Shown one piece after another: positions 49,539 through 57,504 of a DNA stretch of 64,000 nucleotides. The position numbers and the translations under genes were made by a program. Within the stretch, counting starts at the first letter, position 1. Each line of letters opens with the position of its first letter. Source of the DNA: Fimenecus sp963590415 (GTDB lineage: Bacteria > Bacillota > Clostridia > Oscillospirales > Acutalibacteraceae); NCBI GenBank assembly GCA_963590415.1, contig CAVAPB010000009.1:1-64000 (forward strand), in the 5' to 3' direction. Below the pieces are notes generated by a model. The model was not told where the DNA came from and did not search any database. It was given only the letters and a program-made list of their open reading frames with translations.

Positions 49539-49976
49539 ATGAGTATAAACATAATACCGTACCAAAGGAAATACAGAGACGACTTGATATTTATGGTTCT
49601 TGAGGCAAAAGACGCTTTGGGCAGAGTACCGGGACTGAATGAGGATTTACTCGATATCGAAGGTGTTTATCTTGACAAGGGCGATATGTTTTGGTTAGCC
49701 GTCAACGAAAACGACAGGATAGTAGGTTCGGTCGGCTGTAATCTTTTACCAAAATCGGAAGCGGCAATTCACAGATTGTATGTTAAAGTTACATTGAAGA
49801 GACAGGGGATAGGCTCTGCACTTTTGAAAACAGCCGAAGATTTTGCAAAGAGTAACGGAAGAAATGTAATCAAAATTCATCTCGGAGAGAAAAAGTCGTT
49901 TTTTGAATCACGCAAATTTTATCCCAAGCACGGATATACGGAATATAAGCCTGATTATATGGAAAAACATATATGA
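49539..49976 (+). CDS. GNAT family N-acetyltransferase
   Basis: A 145-residue acetyl-CoA-dependent acetyltransferase. The acetyl-CoA loop is KRQGIGSALL in motif A, preceded by the IHRLYVKVTL strand; the C-terminal FYPKHGYTEY is motif B. The acceptor, whether an amine, antibiotic or protein, cannot be predicted. It lies directly downstream of the tRNA-Arg array; its ribosome site is AGGAG. Base composition is more AT-rich than the core genes. Confidence 0.85.
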   Translation: MSINIIPYQRKYRDDLIFMVLEAKDALGRVPGLNEDLLDIEGVYLDKGDMFWLAVNENDRIVGSVGCNLLPKSEAAIHRLYVKVTLKRQGIGSALLKTAEDFAKSNGRNVIKIHLGEKKSFFESRKFYPKHGYTEYKPDYMEKHI

Positions 49977-50041
49977 TATATTTGCGCTTTTTGCACCGAT
50001 ATAGTAATATATAATAAATAATAATCAGTGAGGTGCGGAAT

Positions 50042-50659
50042 ATGGCAAACAGGTACACTCTTACCGAACAGCAGAAGGTTATCGATACATATCTGAAAGG
50101 TTGCGTTAACCTGTACGGTTTTGTTACGCCGAGACAGTTTTTGAAAGTATATAACCGATACAATACGCCCAAAATCCGCAAGGACGACCTTCTTAAATAC
50201 GGTATGAAGCTGATACGCTATTCGTACGACAGCTATTACATTTATTCAAATGCAATTGTGAACAAAAGAGTTTCAGATGAAAAAATCGGGCAAATTGCAT
50301 ATCTTCAGGAGGGTAAAAAGTATTATACTCCGACCCGTGAGAAAATATTGAAATATGCAGACCCGAATTATTTCCAGGAAAATGAGTACACAAAGGCGTT
50401 ATGCGACTTCTTTGTTGACGATATGGACGTGTCGTTGGTTATTGCAAAGGCGGTTGTCAAACAGCTTGAGTGGCTTGTGCGGACCGAACAGCCGTTTAGT
50501 GAACAACTGCACCTTGTAGAAAGCCACGGAATTGAACCTGAAGATATTAAGCAGGGCAATGAGATGATAAGCTTAATGACAGATATGCATAACAATTGCA
50601 GAAAGTGGGCTAATTGCGGCTATGCTCCGTCGGACCTGTTCTTTTCAAAGGAGCGTTAA
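50042..50659 (+). CDS. Protein of unknown function
   Basis: A 205-residue soluble protein that I do not recognise. The start is the ATG at 50042 with GTGAGGTG upstream. The N-terminal third (LTEQQKVIDTYLKGCVNLYGFVTPRQFLKVY in pieces) looks helical. A repeated style of Tyr-rich segments follows (GMKLIRYSYDSYYIYSN, KYYTPTREKILKYADPNYF). The latter phrase recalls SEC-C-motif proteins, although the Cys-rich SEC-C motif itself is absent. There are no membrane helices. With the GNAT gene it makes a small, AT-rich island after the tRNA-Arg array. Confidence 0.7.
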   Translation: MANRYTLTEQQKVIDTYLKGCVNLYGFVTPRQFLKVYNRYNTPKIRKDDLLKYGMKLIRYSYDSYYIYSNAIVNKRVSDEKIGQIAYLQEGKKYYTPTREKILKYADPNYFQENEYTKALCDFFVDDMDVSLVIAKAVVKQLEWLVRTEQPFSEQLHLVESHGIEPEDIKQGNEMISLMTDMHNNCRKWANCGYAPSDLFFSKER

Positions 50660-50765
50660 CGCAATGGAATTCGGCTGAAGATTAAGCTCACACTGAAATT
50701 CCGAGCAAGAGCCACCTTCAGATGCAGGAGTCATGCGCCGAGCAGTAAATTTGTAAAAACAACTG

Positions 50766-50794
50766 TTGACAAACACGCTTGTGTGTAGTATTAT
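50766..50794 (+). promoter_or_regulatory. Promoter of the mntP transcript
   Basis: TTGACA and TATTAT are separated by 17 bp, placing the transcript start just before the riboswitch. Confidence 0.75.
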
Positions 50795-50810
50795 AATCGA
50801 AATACTTTTC

Positions 50811-50934
50811 CTGTGAGGGAGTAGCGAGCGCAGGTGTACTGCGTAGCAAGTCAACATGCTGATCTTATTGATCTGGCTTGTTTCAAATCGCGAGACTCAT
50901 GTATAACCGTGCGCTGTACTTGTAGCCTTGCTTA
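50811..50934 (+). promoter_or_regulatory. yybP-ykoY manganese riboswitch
   Basis: Conserved pieces occur in order: GAGGGAGTAGC, then GCAAGTCAACATGCTGA, then ATCTGGCTTG and the closing TAGCCTTG. These are the family's L1 and L3 loop signatures around the metal site. It precedes an mntP gene, the usual target. The terminator that follows fits ON-by-Mn2+ control of transcription. The exact ends are approximate. Confidence 0.88.
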
Positions 50935-50948
50935 AATTTCGTTTTTTC

Positions 50949-50989
50949 GACTCGTGTATAGCTTTTGCGGCTGTACACGGGTCTTTTTT
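50949..50989 (+). terminator. Expression-platform terminator of the manganese riboswitch
   Basis: GACTCGTGTATAGC pairs with GCTGTACACGGGTC using two G-U pairs, followed by seven T. It lies between the aptamer and the mntP ribosome site. Confidence 0.88.
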
Positions 50990-51005
50990 ATCGGGAGGAT
51001 TAAAA

Positions 51006-51593
51006 ATGGATTGGGGCTTTATGTTTTTCTTTAACAGTGTGTTGCTCGGAGTCGGACTTGCAATGGATGCGTTTTCCGTTTCAATGGCGAACGGACTCAA
51101 CGAGCCGAAGATGAGCAAGGGCAAAATGTGCGGCATCGCAGGCGTTTTCGGAGCTTTTCAGGCGATTATGCCTATGACCGGATGGATATGCGTTCATACG
51201 ATAGTTCGGTATTTCACAAAATTTGAAAGGTTTATACCTTGGATAGCACTCGTGCTTCTGCTCTATATCGGCGGCAAAATGCTTATCGAGGGCATTCGCA
51301 ACAAGGGCGAGGTCGTTGAAAAGCCGGGACTCGGCTTCGGCGCATTGCTCGTTCAGGGAATTGCGACCTCCATCGACGCACTCAGCGTCGGCTTTACCAT
51401 AGCCGAGTACGGTTGGGTTATGGCGCTGACCGCCTCGCTTATCATAGCCGCCGTTACATTTGTTATATGTATGTCAGGACTTGCCATCGGCAAAAAATTC
51501 GGCACAAAGCTGTCTAATAAGGCTGATATTTTAGGCGGAATTATTCTTATCGCCATAGGTCTTGAGATATTCCTGACGGGGGTTTTCGGATAA
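51006..51593 (+). CDS. mntP: Manganese efflux pump
   Basis: A 195-residue membrane protein with six helices in two repeats. The motifs LAMDAFSVSMANGL and ATSIDALSVGFTI contain the conserved acidic residues (MDAF and IDALSVG) that bind Mn2+. The start is ATG at 51006 with GGGAGG upstream. The preceding riboswitch and terminator indicate induction by excess manganese. Length matches the family. Confidence 0.95.
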   Translation: MDWGFMFFFNSVLLGVGLAMDAFSVSMANGLNEPKMSKGKMCGIAGVFGAFQAIMPMTGWICVHTIVRYFTKFERFIPWIALVLLLYIGGKMLIEGIRNKGEVVEKPGLGFGALLVQGIATSIDALSVGFTIAEYGWVMALTASLIIAAVTFVICMSGLAIGKKFGTKLSNKADILGGIILIAIGLEIFLTGVFG

Positions 51594-51660
51594 AACGGTT
51601 TGTCGGATAATCGAGAGAATTACGATATAAAACTTCAGTCCGTGCGAAGCGGATTTATAC

Positions 51661-51700
51661 AAAAAGACAGTTTCCTTATTGCGGGAAACTGTCTTTTTTC
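51661..51700. terminator. Bidirectional terminator, twin of the one at 56047
   Basis: AAAGACAGTTTCC and GGGAAACTGTCTTT form a strong stem with T runs on both strands, between convergent mntP and the GPH transporter gene. Read on the minus strand it is nearly identical (one loop base differs) to the terminator after the E2-like gene. Confidence 0.92.
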
Positions 51701-51715
51701 TGCTGATAATCAGTA

Positions 51716-54127
51716 TTATTTTTTAGCGGCTTTTTTTGCCTTCTTTTCGGCTTTAAGCTTTGCTGTCAGTGCGTCCTCTTCCGCTTTAAGGCGTTCAAGC
51801 TCTGCTCTGTCGTTTGCAAGCTTTGCCTCATGGCGAGCCTTTGCTTCGTCATAAAGAGCCTCTATGTCCTCAAGGTGCGCATAGTTTTCTTGCTGATTGA
51901 TAAGCTTCTCTGCATAGAGATAGGGCTTTGCTGCTCTGCCGTAGCGAGCGTGCATATCCATCTCGACCTTTTCTTTTTTGAGAATAATCTTTTTATTTGC
52001 CATAACGGCTTTGATTGCGCCCTTGACTTTCTTAACCTCGTCGGAGTTCTTTTCCTTCTTTGCCGCTGCGAGCATTTCGTTGAACTCACGAAGCTTCATT
52101 TCGCACTCATCCTCCTGAGCGAACAATTCGTCAAGAGCGGTAAAGTCGGGAGCGACAAGCTCTTCGCCGTTTGAGTAGTATTCCTTGATTGCCTTGCAGG
52201 AGTCAAGCTTCTTCTGCGCAATTTCAATCGCAAACTTGCGATACTCTTTTTCCTCGGCGGTTGACTTCGGCATTGCCTTAGCCGCACGGAGTTCTGCTCT
52301 TACGCTGTCGGCATCCTGTTCAAGCAAGCCTGCAAGTCCGTTTTTGAGAACGACCTTATTTGCTTCGACCTGCATTTTATAGAACGGAGTTTGGAATTTG
52401 TCAAGCTCTGCGCATACAAGCTTTGAAATTTCAATTTCCTCATTTCTGTTAAGCGCTTCCTTATAAGCCTTTTTAGCGGCTTTTTTCTGTTCTTTATCCT
52501 TAATTGATTTGTAATCCGCATGAACCTTTTGAGGCGTTTCGTTTACAAGGTCCTTTGCTTCTCTGATAATGTCAACTGCTTCGACAAGGTTGCCGTCGTC
52601 AAGGATACCGTTGCCGTAATCCTCAAAGAGCGCTCTGATTTTAAGAATGCGGACTATCGCCTTCTGATGTCTCTCATCAAGGTCATAGAAGAAGTACGGT
52701 ACAACATTGAGGAACGCGCCGACAGCCGCCATGACGATCATAACGCCCATAAGCTTATAGAGCAATTCTCCGCCGTCGTTGTTCGCGTCAAGTATGTCAT
52801 AAGGCTGCTCATAACCGTTACCGTCATATACGCCGTATGCCTTCTGAACGAACGGGATAACGGATGAGGTAACAAGAGTTACGATATTACCGATTGTCGT
52901 AACAGCGGCGAACATACCGTCGATTCTCTCTCCGGAGCGGTACTGCTGATAATCTCTGATATCCGCCTGAATAGCGGGGGTTGTAATCTGTTCAAATGCG
53001 CCGACGAGCCAGTTGAGATAAACGCAGGCAAACAGCCACCAGATGTTTCTCATGTCGACTATCATTGAAATAATGAACAGTACATTGAACATATTTACTC
53101 CGATAAGAACCTTTTTCTTACCCCATTTTCTGATGCATATAGGAGCAAGAAGCATTCCCCAAAGGGAAGCGTTACCGGTAAGCGTACTGATAAGCGCGTA
53201 AGTCGCACCGTTACAGGTATGTCCGTAGGTGTATGACCACTGAAGAATTGCGCCGTATGCGCTCTCAAGGAAGCCGAGCCAGCCTGCGCACGCAATAATC
53301 CAGAAGTATTTGTTCTTTGCAACCTCACGAAGCGAGTCCATAAAGCTAATCTGAATAGTATGCGTTTTCGCTTGAACTATCTTCTCCTCGGTGTGTGCGT
53401 AAACTATAATTGTAAGCGCAATACCGAGAATTGCGAATACCGGATAGGTATATCTGTAAACTCTGATGTCATAGTAATCGTCGTTTGCAACCCACTGCGC
53501 AACAAGCGGAAGGATAATGTTGATAATCGAGGGTGCAAGCGAATATACAACCGATTTAACGGCAAGAACATCGGTTCTTTCCTGCGTGTTGGGCGAAAGA
53601 ACATGGATGAGATTCGTGTATGCATCGTTGAAGAAGTTATAGAAAAACTGCAACAGCAAGCTGAATATCAATACCATTGCGCACTTGATTACATAACCCG
53701 CTTCTTTTCCGAAAAGCATATACGGGAAAAGACTGTACATTTCCTTATACGGGAACCATACATAGGCTATAGCAATCAATGCGGTGGGAATACCCATTGA
53801 AAGAATGTACGGTCTGTACTTACCGCCCTTACCTCTTGTGTTGTCGATAATATTCGCTCTGATACCCGTCAAAGGAATGTTGGCAAGAGTGGAAATAAGA
53901 TAAAGTATGTACATATCCGTGGGAGAAACGCCGATAGCGCCTCCGATAATCATGTTCTGCGTTCCGACAAGAAGCGTCGAACCGAGTGTAATAATAAAAT
54001 ATGCACCGATACCGCCGCCTGCGTAAGCGGCAATTTCCTTAAAGGTCATATAGCGACCTACCTTGGGAACTCTCCAGTATGTTTTCACATCGCTGACTAT
54101 TCCCTTAGCCTTTTGAGTTAAGCTCAT
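51716..54127 (-). CDS. GPH-family sugar/cation symporter with a 315-residue charged helical C-terminal tail
   Basis: An 803-residue protein. Residues 1 to about 488 form a twelve-helix MFS transporter of the glycoside-pentoside-hexuronide:cation (MelB) type; the loop DNTRGKGGKYRPYIL matches the MelB cytoplasmic motif. The normal family length is about 450-500. The extra 315 residues (about 489-803) are cytoplasmic, rich in Lys, Glu and Ala, and predicted helical or coiled coil. They end in a KAEKKAKKAAKK type tail. The start is ATG at 54127; an AGGGGG site is 12 bases upstream, slightly far. It is divergent from an E2-like acyltransferase that also has a long charged helix. Substrate unknown. 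Confidence 0.85.
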   Translation of the reverse strand: MSLTQKAKGIVSDVKTYWRVPKVGRYMTFKEIAAYAGGGIGAYFIITLGSTLLVGTQNMIIGGAIGVSPTDMYILYLISTLANIPLTGIRANIIDNTRGKGGKYRPYILSMGIPTALIAIAYVWFPYKEMYSLFPYMLFGKEAGYVIKCAMVLIFSLLLQFFYNFFNDAYTNLIHVLSPNTQERTDVLAVKSVVYSLAPSIINIILPLVAQWVANDDYYDIRVYRYTYPVFAILGIALTIIVYAHTEEKIVQAKTHTIQISFMDSLREVAKNKYFWIIACAGWLGFLESAYGAILQWSYTYGHTCNGATYALISTLTGNASLWGMLLAPICIRKWGKKKVLIGVNMFNVLFIISMIVDMRNIWWLFACVYLNWLVGAFEQITTPAIQADIRDYQQYRSGERIDGMFAAVTTIGNIVTLVTSSVIPFVQKAYGVYDGNGYEQPYDILDANNDGGELLYKLMGVMIVMAAVGAFLNVVPYFFYDLDERHQKAIVRILKIRALFEDYGNGILDDGNLVEAVDIIREAKDLVNETPQKVHADYKSIKDKEQKKAAKKAYKEALNRNEEIEISKLVCAELDKFQTPFYKMQVEANKVVLKNGLAGLLEQDADSVRAELRAAKAMPKSTAEEKEYRKFAIEIAQKKLDSCKAIKEYYSNGEELVAPDFTALDELFAQEDECEMKLREFNEMLAAAKKEKNSDEVKKVKGAIKAVMANKKIILKKEKVEMDMHARYGRAAKPYLYAEKLINQQENYAHLEDIEALYDEAKARHEAKLANDRAELERLKAEEDALTAKLKAEKKAKKAAKK

Positions 54128-54192
54128 TTTTAATGTGAACCCCCTATACATTATATACCTTACCGTGTTATGGTAGTTACGGCAATAAATAT

Positions 54193-54221
54193 ATTGTATC
54201 ACAAGCGCGCATTATTTACAA
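54193..54221 (-). promoter_or_regulatory. Promoter of the GPH transporter gene
   Basis: Minus-strand TTGTAA and TACAAT are separated by 17 bp, about 65 bases before the start codon. For the divergent E2-like gene a TATAAT at 54420-54425 with a weak TTTATT at 17 bp is the best candidate. Confidence 0.6.
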
Positions 54222-54458
54222 TGAATCATATTTTACATATTTTTTGCCGATAATATGGTTGAATTGTACAGTAAAAGGGCGTGTACCGTCCGTTAATTGA
54301 CAGGTTTACATAAAATTGAATAAAAATCAACGCCGTAATATATGCCGCTTTATGTGAGGTCGGTGTGAACGAACAATAAATTTTATCAAAAAACTATTTA
54401 TTTCTTTTTTCTAAAGTATTATAATAAACTGTATTTTTGAGGAAAAGGAGTTTTATTT

Positions 54459-56009
54459 ATGCCAAAAAAGCAGGAAATGAAAAAAACGAGCACAACTCAT
54501 TTCGGAATTCAGCGTAAAATCGTCGCAAATATGACGGCGGAAAGCTGGGAAACAATACCTCATGTAACATATAACTATGAGCCCGATGTAACGGAGTTTA
54601 TGATTGAGTACAAGCGACTCAACGAAAACTGTGCGCCTGAGGACAAAATCACGCTCAACACGATTATGCTTAAAATTATCGTTGAGGGCTTGAAAGCGGA
54701 CCCCGCCATGAACGCGCATATCGAGTTTGACCGCAAGCTTGTAAGGGGCGAAATCCACACATTCCAGGACATCAACATTTCAATGCCGATGGTTCTTCCC
54801 AACGGCGAGATGATGACGATAAACCTTCACAATTTCGAGAACAAGAACTTGAACCAGATGGTTGACTACATTAAGGATGTCAACAGGAGAGTTGCAAACA
54901 CAAATCTCAACGAGGTTATGTTCGATGTTTCGCTCGACAACACCCTCACCGCCCTCAAGCACGGTAAAATCAAGCAGACGCTTTACCGACTTATCGGTTC
55001 AAAAACGGGTAAGCACAAGGTAAAGACTCTCTCGGGCAAGGCGAAGAGAGATTATGAAGCAATCCCCGAAAAAGACAGACTTACAAAGAGGGATATTGAA
55101 CAGGGCACAATTACGGTTTCAAACATCGGCTCGACATACCGTCAGCAGAGGGGCGAGACCTGCTTGCTTGAAATTGTTCCGCCGCAGGTTTGCGCAATAG
55201 CACTCGGCGCCGTTCAGGATAAACCCGTTGTTATAGTAAACGAAAAGGGCGAAAAGGAAATTGCAATCCGTCAGGTTATGCCGCTTTGTATCGCATTTGA
55301 CCACAGAGCGCTCGACTTCGGCGAAATTGTTCCGTTCATAAAGCGTCTTGACGAAATTTTTGAAGCTCCCGAAATTATCCACACATGGAAAGACGGCGGC
55401 ACGGACGACATTGATATGGAAGAAATCAAGGTTGAGCGTGAAGAGCGTGAAGCTAAATACGAGCAGTCCAAGGAGCGTGAAAAGGCCCGCAAGGAAGCCG
55501 AGGACAAGGCAAGAAAGGCGCAGCGTGAGGCTGAAAAAGCGGAGCGTGATGCGGAAAAGGCACAGAAAGAGGCTGCCGAAAAAGCTCTTAAGGCGCAAAA
55601 GGATGCCGAGGAAAAAGCACGCAAGGAAGCCGAAAAACTTGAAAAGGAAAAGAAAGACGCCGAAGAGAAAGCTCTTAAAGCTCAAAAAGAAGCTGAGGAG
55701 AGAACCCGCAAGGAGCAGGTAAAGGCTGAAAAGGCTCAGCGCGATGCGGAGGAGAAGGCTCGCAAGGAGGCTGAAAAGGCTGCCGAAAAAGCCCGTAAGG
55801 ATGCTGAAAAGGCGCAAAAAGAGGCTGAAAAGGCAGAGGAAAAAGCACGCAAGGAAGCCGAGAAAGCGCAGAAAGACGCCGAAAAGGAAGAGAAAATCAA
55901 GCGTGAAATCGAAAAGGCTCAGCGTGATGCCGAGGAAGCGGTAAAAAGAGCCGAAGAAGCAAAACAAAAAGCGCTCGAAGCCAAAAAAGACGCAGAAAAT
56001 ATTGATTGA
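54459..56009 (+). CDS. E2-like (2-oxoacid dehydrogenase acyltransferase fold) protein with a long charged helix
   Basis: A 516-residue protein. Residues 1-308 match the catalytic domain of dihydrolipoyl acyltransferases: the FGIQRKIVANMTAESWETIPHVT entry region (in pieces), LGAVQDKPV, and the active-site region AFDHRALDFGEI with His282. The usual DHRxxDG reads DHRALDF, so the Gly is lost while His and Asp remain. Lipoyl and subunit-binding domains are absent, and no E1 or E3 gene is near. Residues about 318-513 are an uninterrupted Ala/Glu/Lys/Arg repeat (units like KARKEAEKAQKDAEE) expected to be a single long helix or coiled coil. It is divergent from the GPH transporter. Confidence 0.85.
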   Translation: MPKKQEMKKTSTTHFGIQRKIVANMTAESWETIPHVTYNYEPDVTEFMIEYKRLNENCAPEDKITLNTIMLKIIVEGLKADPAMNAHIEFDRKLVRGEIHTFQDINISMPMVLPNGEMMTINLHNFENKNLNQMVDYIKDVNRRVANTNLNEVMFDVSLDNTLTALKHGKIKQTLYRLIGSKTGKHKVKTLSGKAKRDYEAIPEKDRLTKRDIEQGTITVSNIGSTYRQQRGETCLLEIVPPQVCAIALGAVQDKPVVIVNEKGEKEIAIRQVMPLCIAFDHRALDFGEIVPFIKRLDEIFEAPEIIHTWKDGGTDDIDMEEIKVEREEREAKYEQSKEREKARKEAEDKARKAQREAEKAERDAEKAQKEAAEKALKAQKDAEEKARKEAEKLEKEKKDAEEKALKAQKEAEERTRKEQVKAEKAQRDAEEKARKEAEKAAEKARKDAEKAQKEAEKAEEKARKEAEKAQKDAEKEEKIKREIEKAQRDAEEAVKRAEEAKQKALEAKKDAENID

Positions 56010-56046
56010 CAGAGATATTTTAATGCGGTAAATATTACAGAACGAC

Positions 56047-56084
56047 AAAGACAGTTTCCCGTAATAAGGAAACTGTCTTTTATT
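56047..56084 (+). terminator. Terminator of the E2-like gene, inverted twin of 51661-51700
   Basis: AAAGACAGTTTCC and GGAAACTGTCTTT pair around CGTAATA, followed by TATTTG. Relative to its gene it has the same orientation and almost the same sequence as the GPH gene terminator. Confidence 0.9.
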
Positions 56085-56194
56085 TGTGCAATATTCGGCG
56101 ATTCGTGCGGATTGGTATTTATAGCGTACCGTAGGGACAGCCCTTGCGGCTGTTCCTACGGCTTTTATCAAATTAAGAATATTTGTAGAATTAC

Positions 56195-56328
56195 GCCTTC
56201 CTCTGACGAGGAAGGTGGCACGCCGCAGGCGTGACGAAAGGAGAGACGCAAGTTATATCAAATTTTCGTTATCTCTCCCTCAGTCATTTTTCAGAAGAAA
56301 AATGACAGCTCCCTCGTCAGAGGGAGCC
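56195..56328. repeat. MITE-like inverted element, short version
   Basis: The ends GCCTTCCTCTGACGAGGAAGG and CCCTCGTCAGAGGGAGCC are both self-complementary and roughly complementary to each other. An internal CATTTTTC/GAAAAATG hairpin lies between CAGT and GACAGCTCCCT, the same layout as the element at 56683-56884. Confidence 0.75.
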
Positions 56329-56399
56329 TGTGCTTGCAATATGCTTGGAGTGCCGCACAAAAACGACCGCAACAATCAAATTACAATTTACATTATACC

Positions 56400-56482
56400 G
56401 TAGGGGAGAACTGTGTTCGCCCGCTTTTTATTACTGCTGAATTTGACGGGCGACCACAGGTCGCCCCTACGGGTCGTGCATT
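56400..56482. repeat. Compound cruciform repeat, copy of 21799-21880
   Basis: The outer arms GTAGGGG-GA and TCGCCCCTAC enclose GGGCGACCACAGGTCGCCC and a worn GAACTGTGTTCGCCC hairpin. It ends in GGGTCGTGCA, as does the copy at 21799. Confidence 0.8.
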
Positions 56483-56682
56483 GATTTTAATGCAATATTA
56501 ACCGTAAATTGCGATAAATCAACTACAAACTAACGGCGGGAGCAAATCTCCCGCCGCTGACAAACATCAAATACCGTAGGGACAGGGCTCGCCCCTGTCC
56601 TAATTTGTTATATATCCCACTGCGGACAGCCGCAAGGGCTGTCCCTACGGCTTTTATCAAAAGAAAATGTTTGCAGAACCAA

Positions 56683-56884
56683 GCCTCCCTTGTGTAAAGG
56701 GAGGTGTTGAGCGTAGCGAAACGGAGGGATTGTTTTGTCGGACAGAAAGCATAATCACAATCTTGCGGCAAATGCAAAGAGCTTATGCAAGAATATGACA
56801 AAAGATAATCAGTAAATATATTATTATATAAAACAATCCCTCAGTCGTCATAAATGACGACAGCTCCCTTTACACAAGGGAGCC
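56683..56884. repeat. MITE-like inverted element, about 200 bp
   Basis: The terminal inverted repeats are GCCTCCCTTGTGTAAAGGGA and TCCCTTTACACAAGGGAGCC. Each end can also fold on itself. ACAATCCCTC near the right end is the reverse complement of GAGGGATTGT near the left, extending the pairing. There is no coding frame and no visible target-site duplication. Confidence 0.8.
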
Positions 56885-57089
56885 TATATCGGACAGCCGC
56901 AAGGGCTGTCCCTACGGCTTTTATCAAATTAAAACGCTCGCAAAACTAAGCCTTCATCTGACGGGCAACATATGCGACCGCAACAATCAAATTACAATTT
57001 ACATTATACCGTAGGGGCGAACTGTGTTCGCCCGCTTTAATTTGCGCTGAATTTGGCGGACAGCCGCAAGGGCTGTCCCTACGGTAAAT

Positions 57090-57170
57090 CAATGCGAAGC
57101 ATTGTATATCATCAACCGCAGGTTGCATATCATCAAGCTTTGCTTGTATATCATCGCCGCTTTTGCGGTG
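57090..57170. repeat. Ladder of four mini-hairpins joined by TATATCAT spacers
   Basis: Four short palindromes start at 57090, 57113, 57134 and 57155, spaced 21-23 bases apart: CAATGCGAAGCATTG, CAACCGCAGGTTG, CAAGCTTTGCTTG and CGCCGCTTTTGCGGTG. They are separated by near-identical GTATATCAT or CATATCAT linkers. The first two units recur inverted at 46086-46120. Confidence 0.85.
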
Positions 57171-57357
57171 CATTTTTTACTCCCTCAGTCAAACGCTTTG
57201 CGTTTGACTGCTCCATCTCCGAGGGAGCGGACTTCTAATATAATTTGATGTAAAACAACGGCGGGAGCAAATTCTCCCGAATTCGGGCACCCTTTTGTCT
57301 GCTTACGCAGACATATTTTCCTGTCAGGGGAATTACCCCCGCCCTACCCGATATATC

Positions 57358-57398
57358 AAACACCCCGTTCTGCCGAACTTGGCAAAACGGGGGTGTTT
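57358..57398 (-). terminator. Probable terminator of the DUF6530 gene
   Basis: AACACCCCGTT and AACGGGGGTGTT arms with an inner TGCC/GGCA pair form a strong stem. It lies about 107 bases past the gene's stop, and the minus side continues TTTGATATATC. Confidence 0.6.
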
Positions 57399-57504
57399 GT
57401 ATGTTTAATGCATTTACGAATTACGACTGTGTAAGATGATAAATTTTACAGTCCTTATCATCTGATTTGACAAATTTTCTTAATTCTTTTATCAAGCTAA
57501 CTCA

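Larger units (their letters stand above)
56085..57357. other. Gene-free cluster of dispersed structured repeats
   Basis: About 1.27 kb without a credible gene. It holds at least three repeat types: AGGGACAGCC/GGCTGTCCCT hairpins (56131, 56575-56652, 56890-56923, 57057-57084), GTAGGGGCGAAC...GTCGCCCCTAC units (56400-56482 and about 57010), and GGCGGGAGCAAA hairpins (56533, 57261). It also holds two MITE-like inverted elements and a ladder of mini-hairpins, listed separately. The short frames across it are repeat shadows. Confidence 0.9.

Noticed and set aside
48834..50659. Intact prophage or integrative element at tRNA-Arg
   Set aside because: Repeated tRNA ends are present, but there is no integrase, excisionase, replication or structural gene; only two small genes follow.
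54459..56009. Subunit E2 of a working 2-oxoacid dehydrogenase complex
   Set aside because: There are no lipoyl or E1/E3-binding domains, no E1 or E3 genes nearby, and the active-site DG is changed.
55119..56171. A long antisense frame (350 codons) opposite the E2-like gene, rich in Phe and Leu
   Set aside because: It is the shadow of the Ala/Glu/Lys repeat on the opposite strand. Low-complexity coding sequence commonly leaves such open frames, and its upstream part lies in intergenic repeats.
56085..57357. CRISPR or integron-type array
   Set aside because: Repeats are palindromic and heterogeneous, intervals vary, and no integrase, cas gene or cassette gene is nearby.
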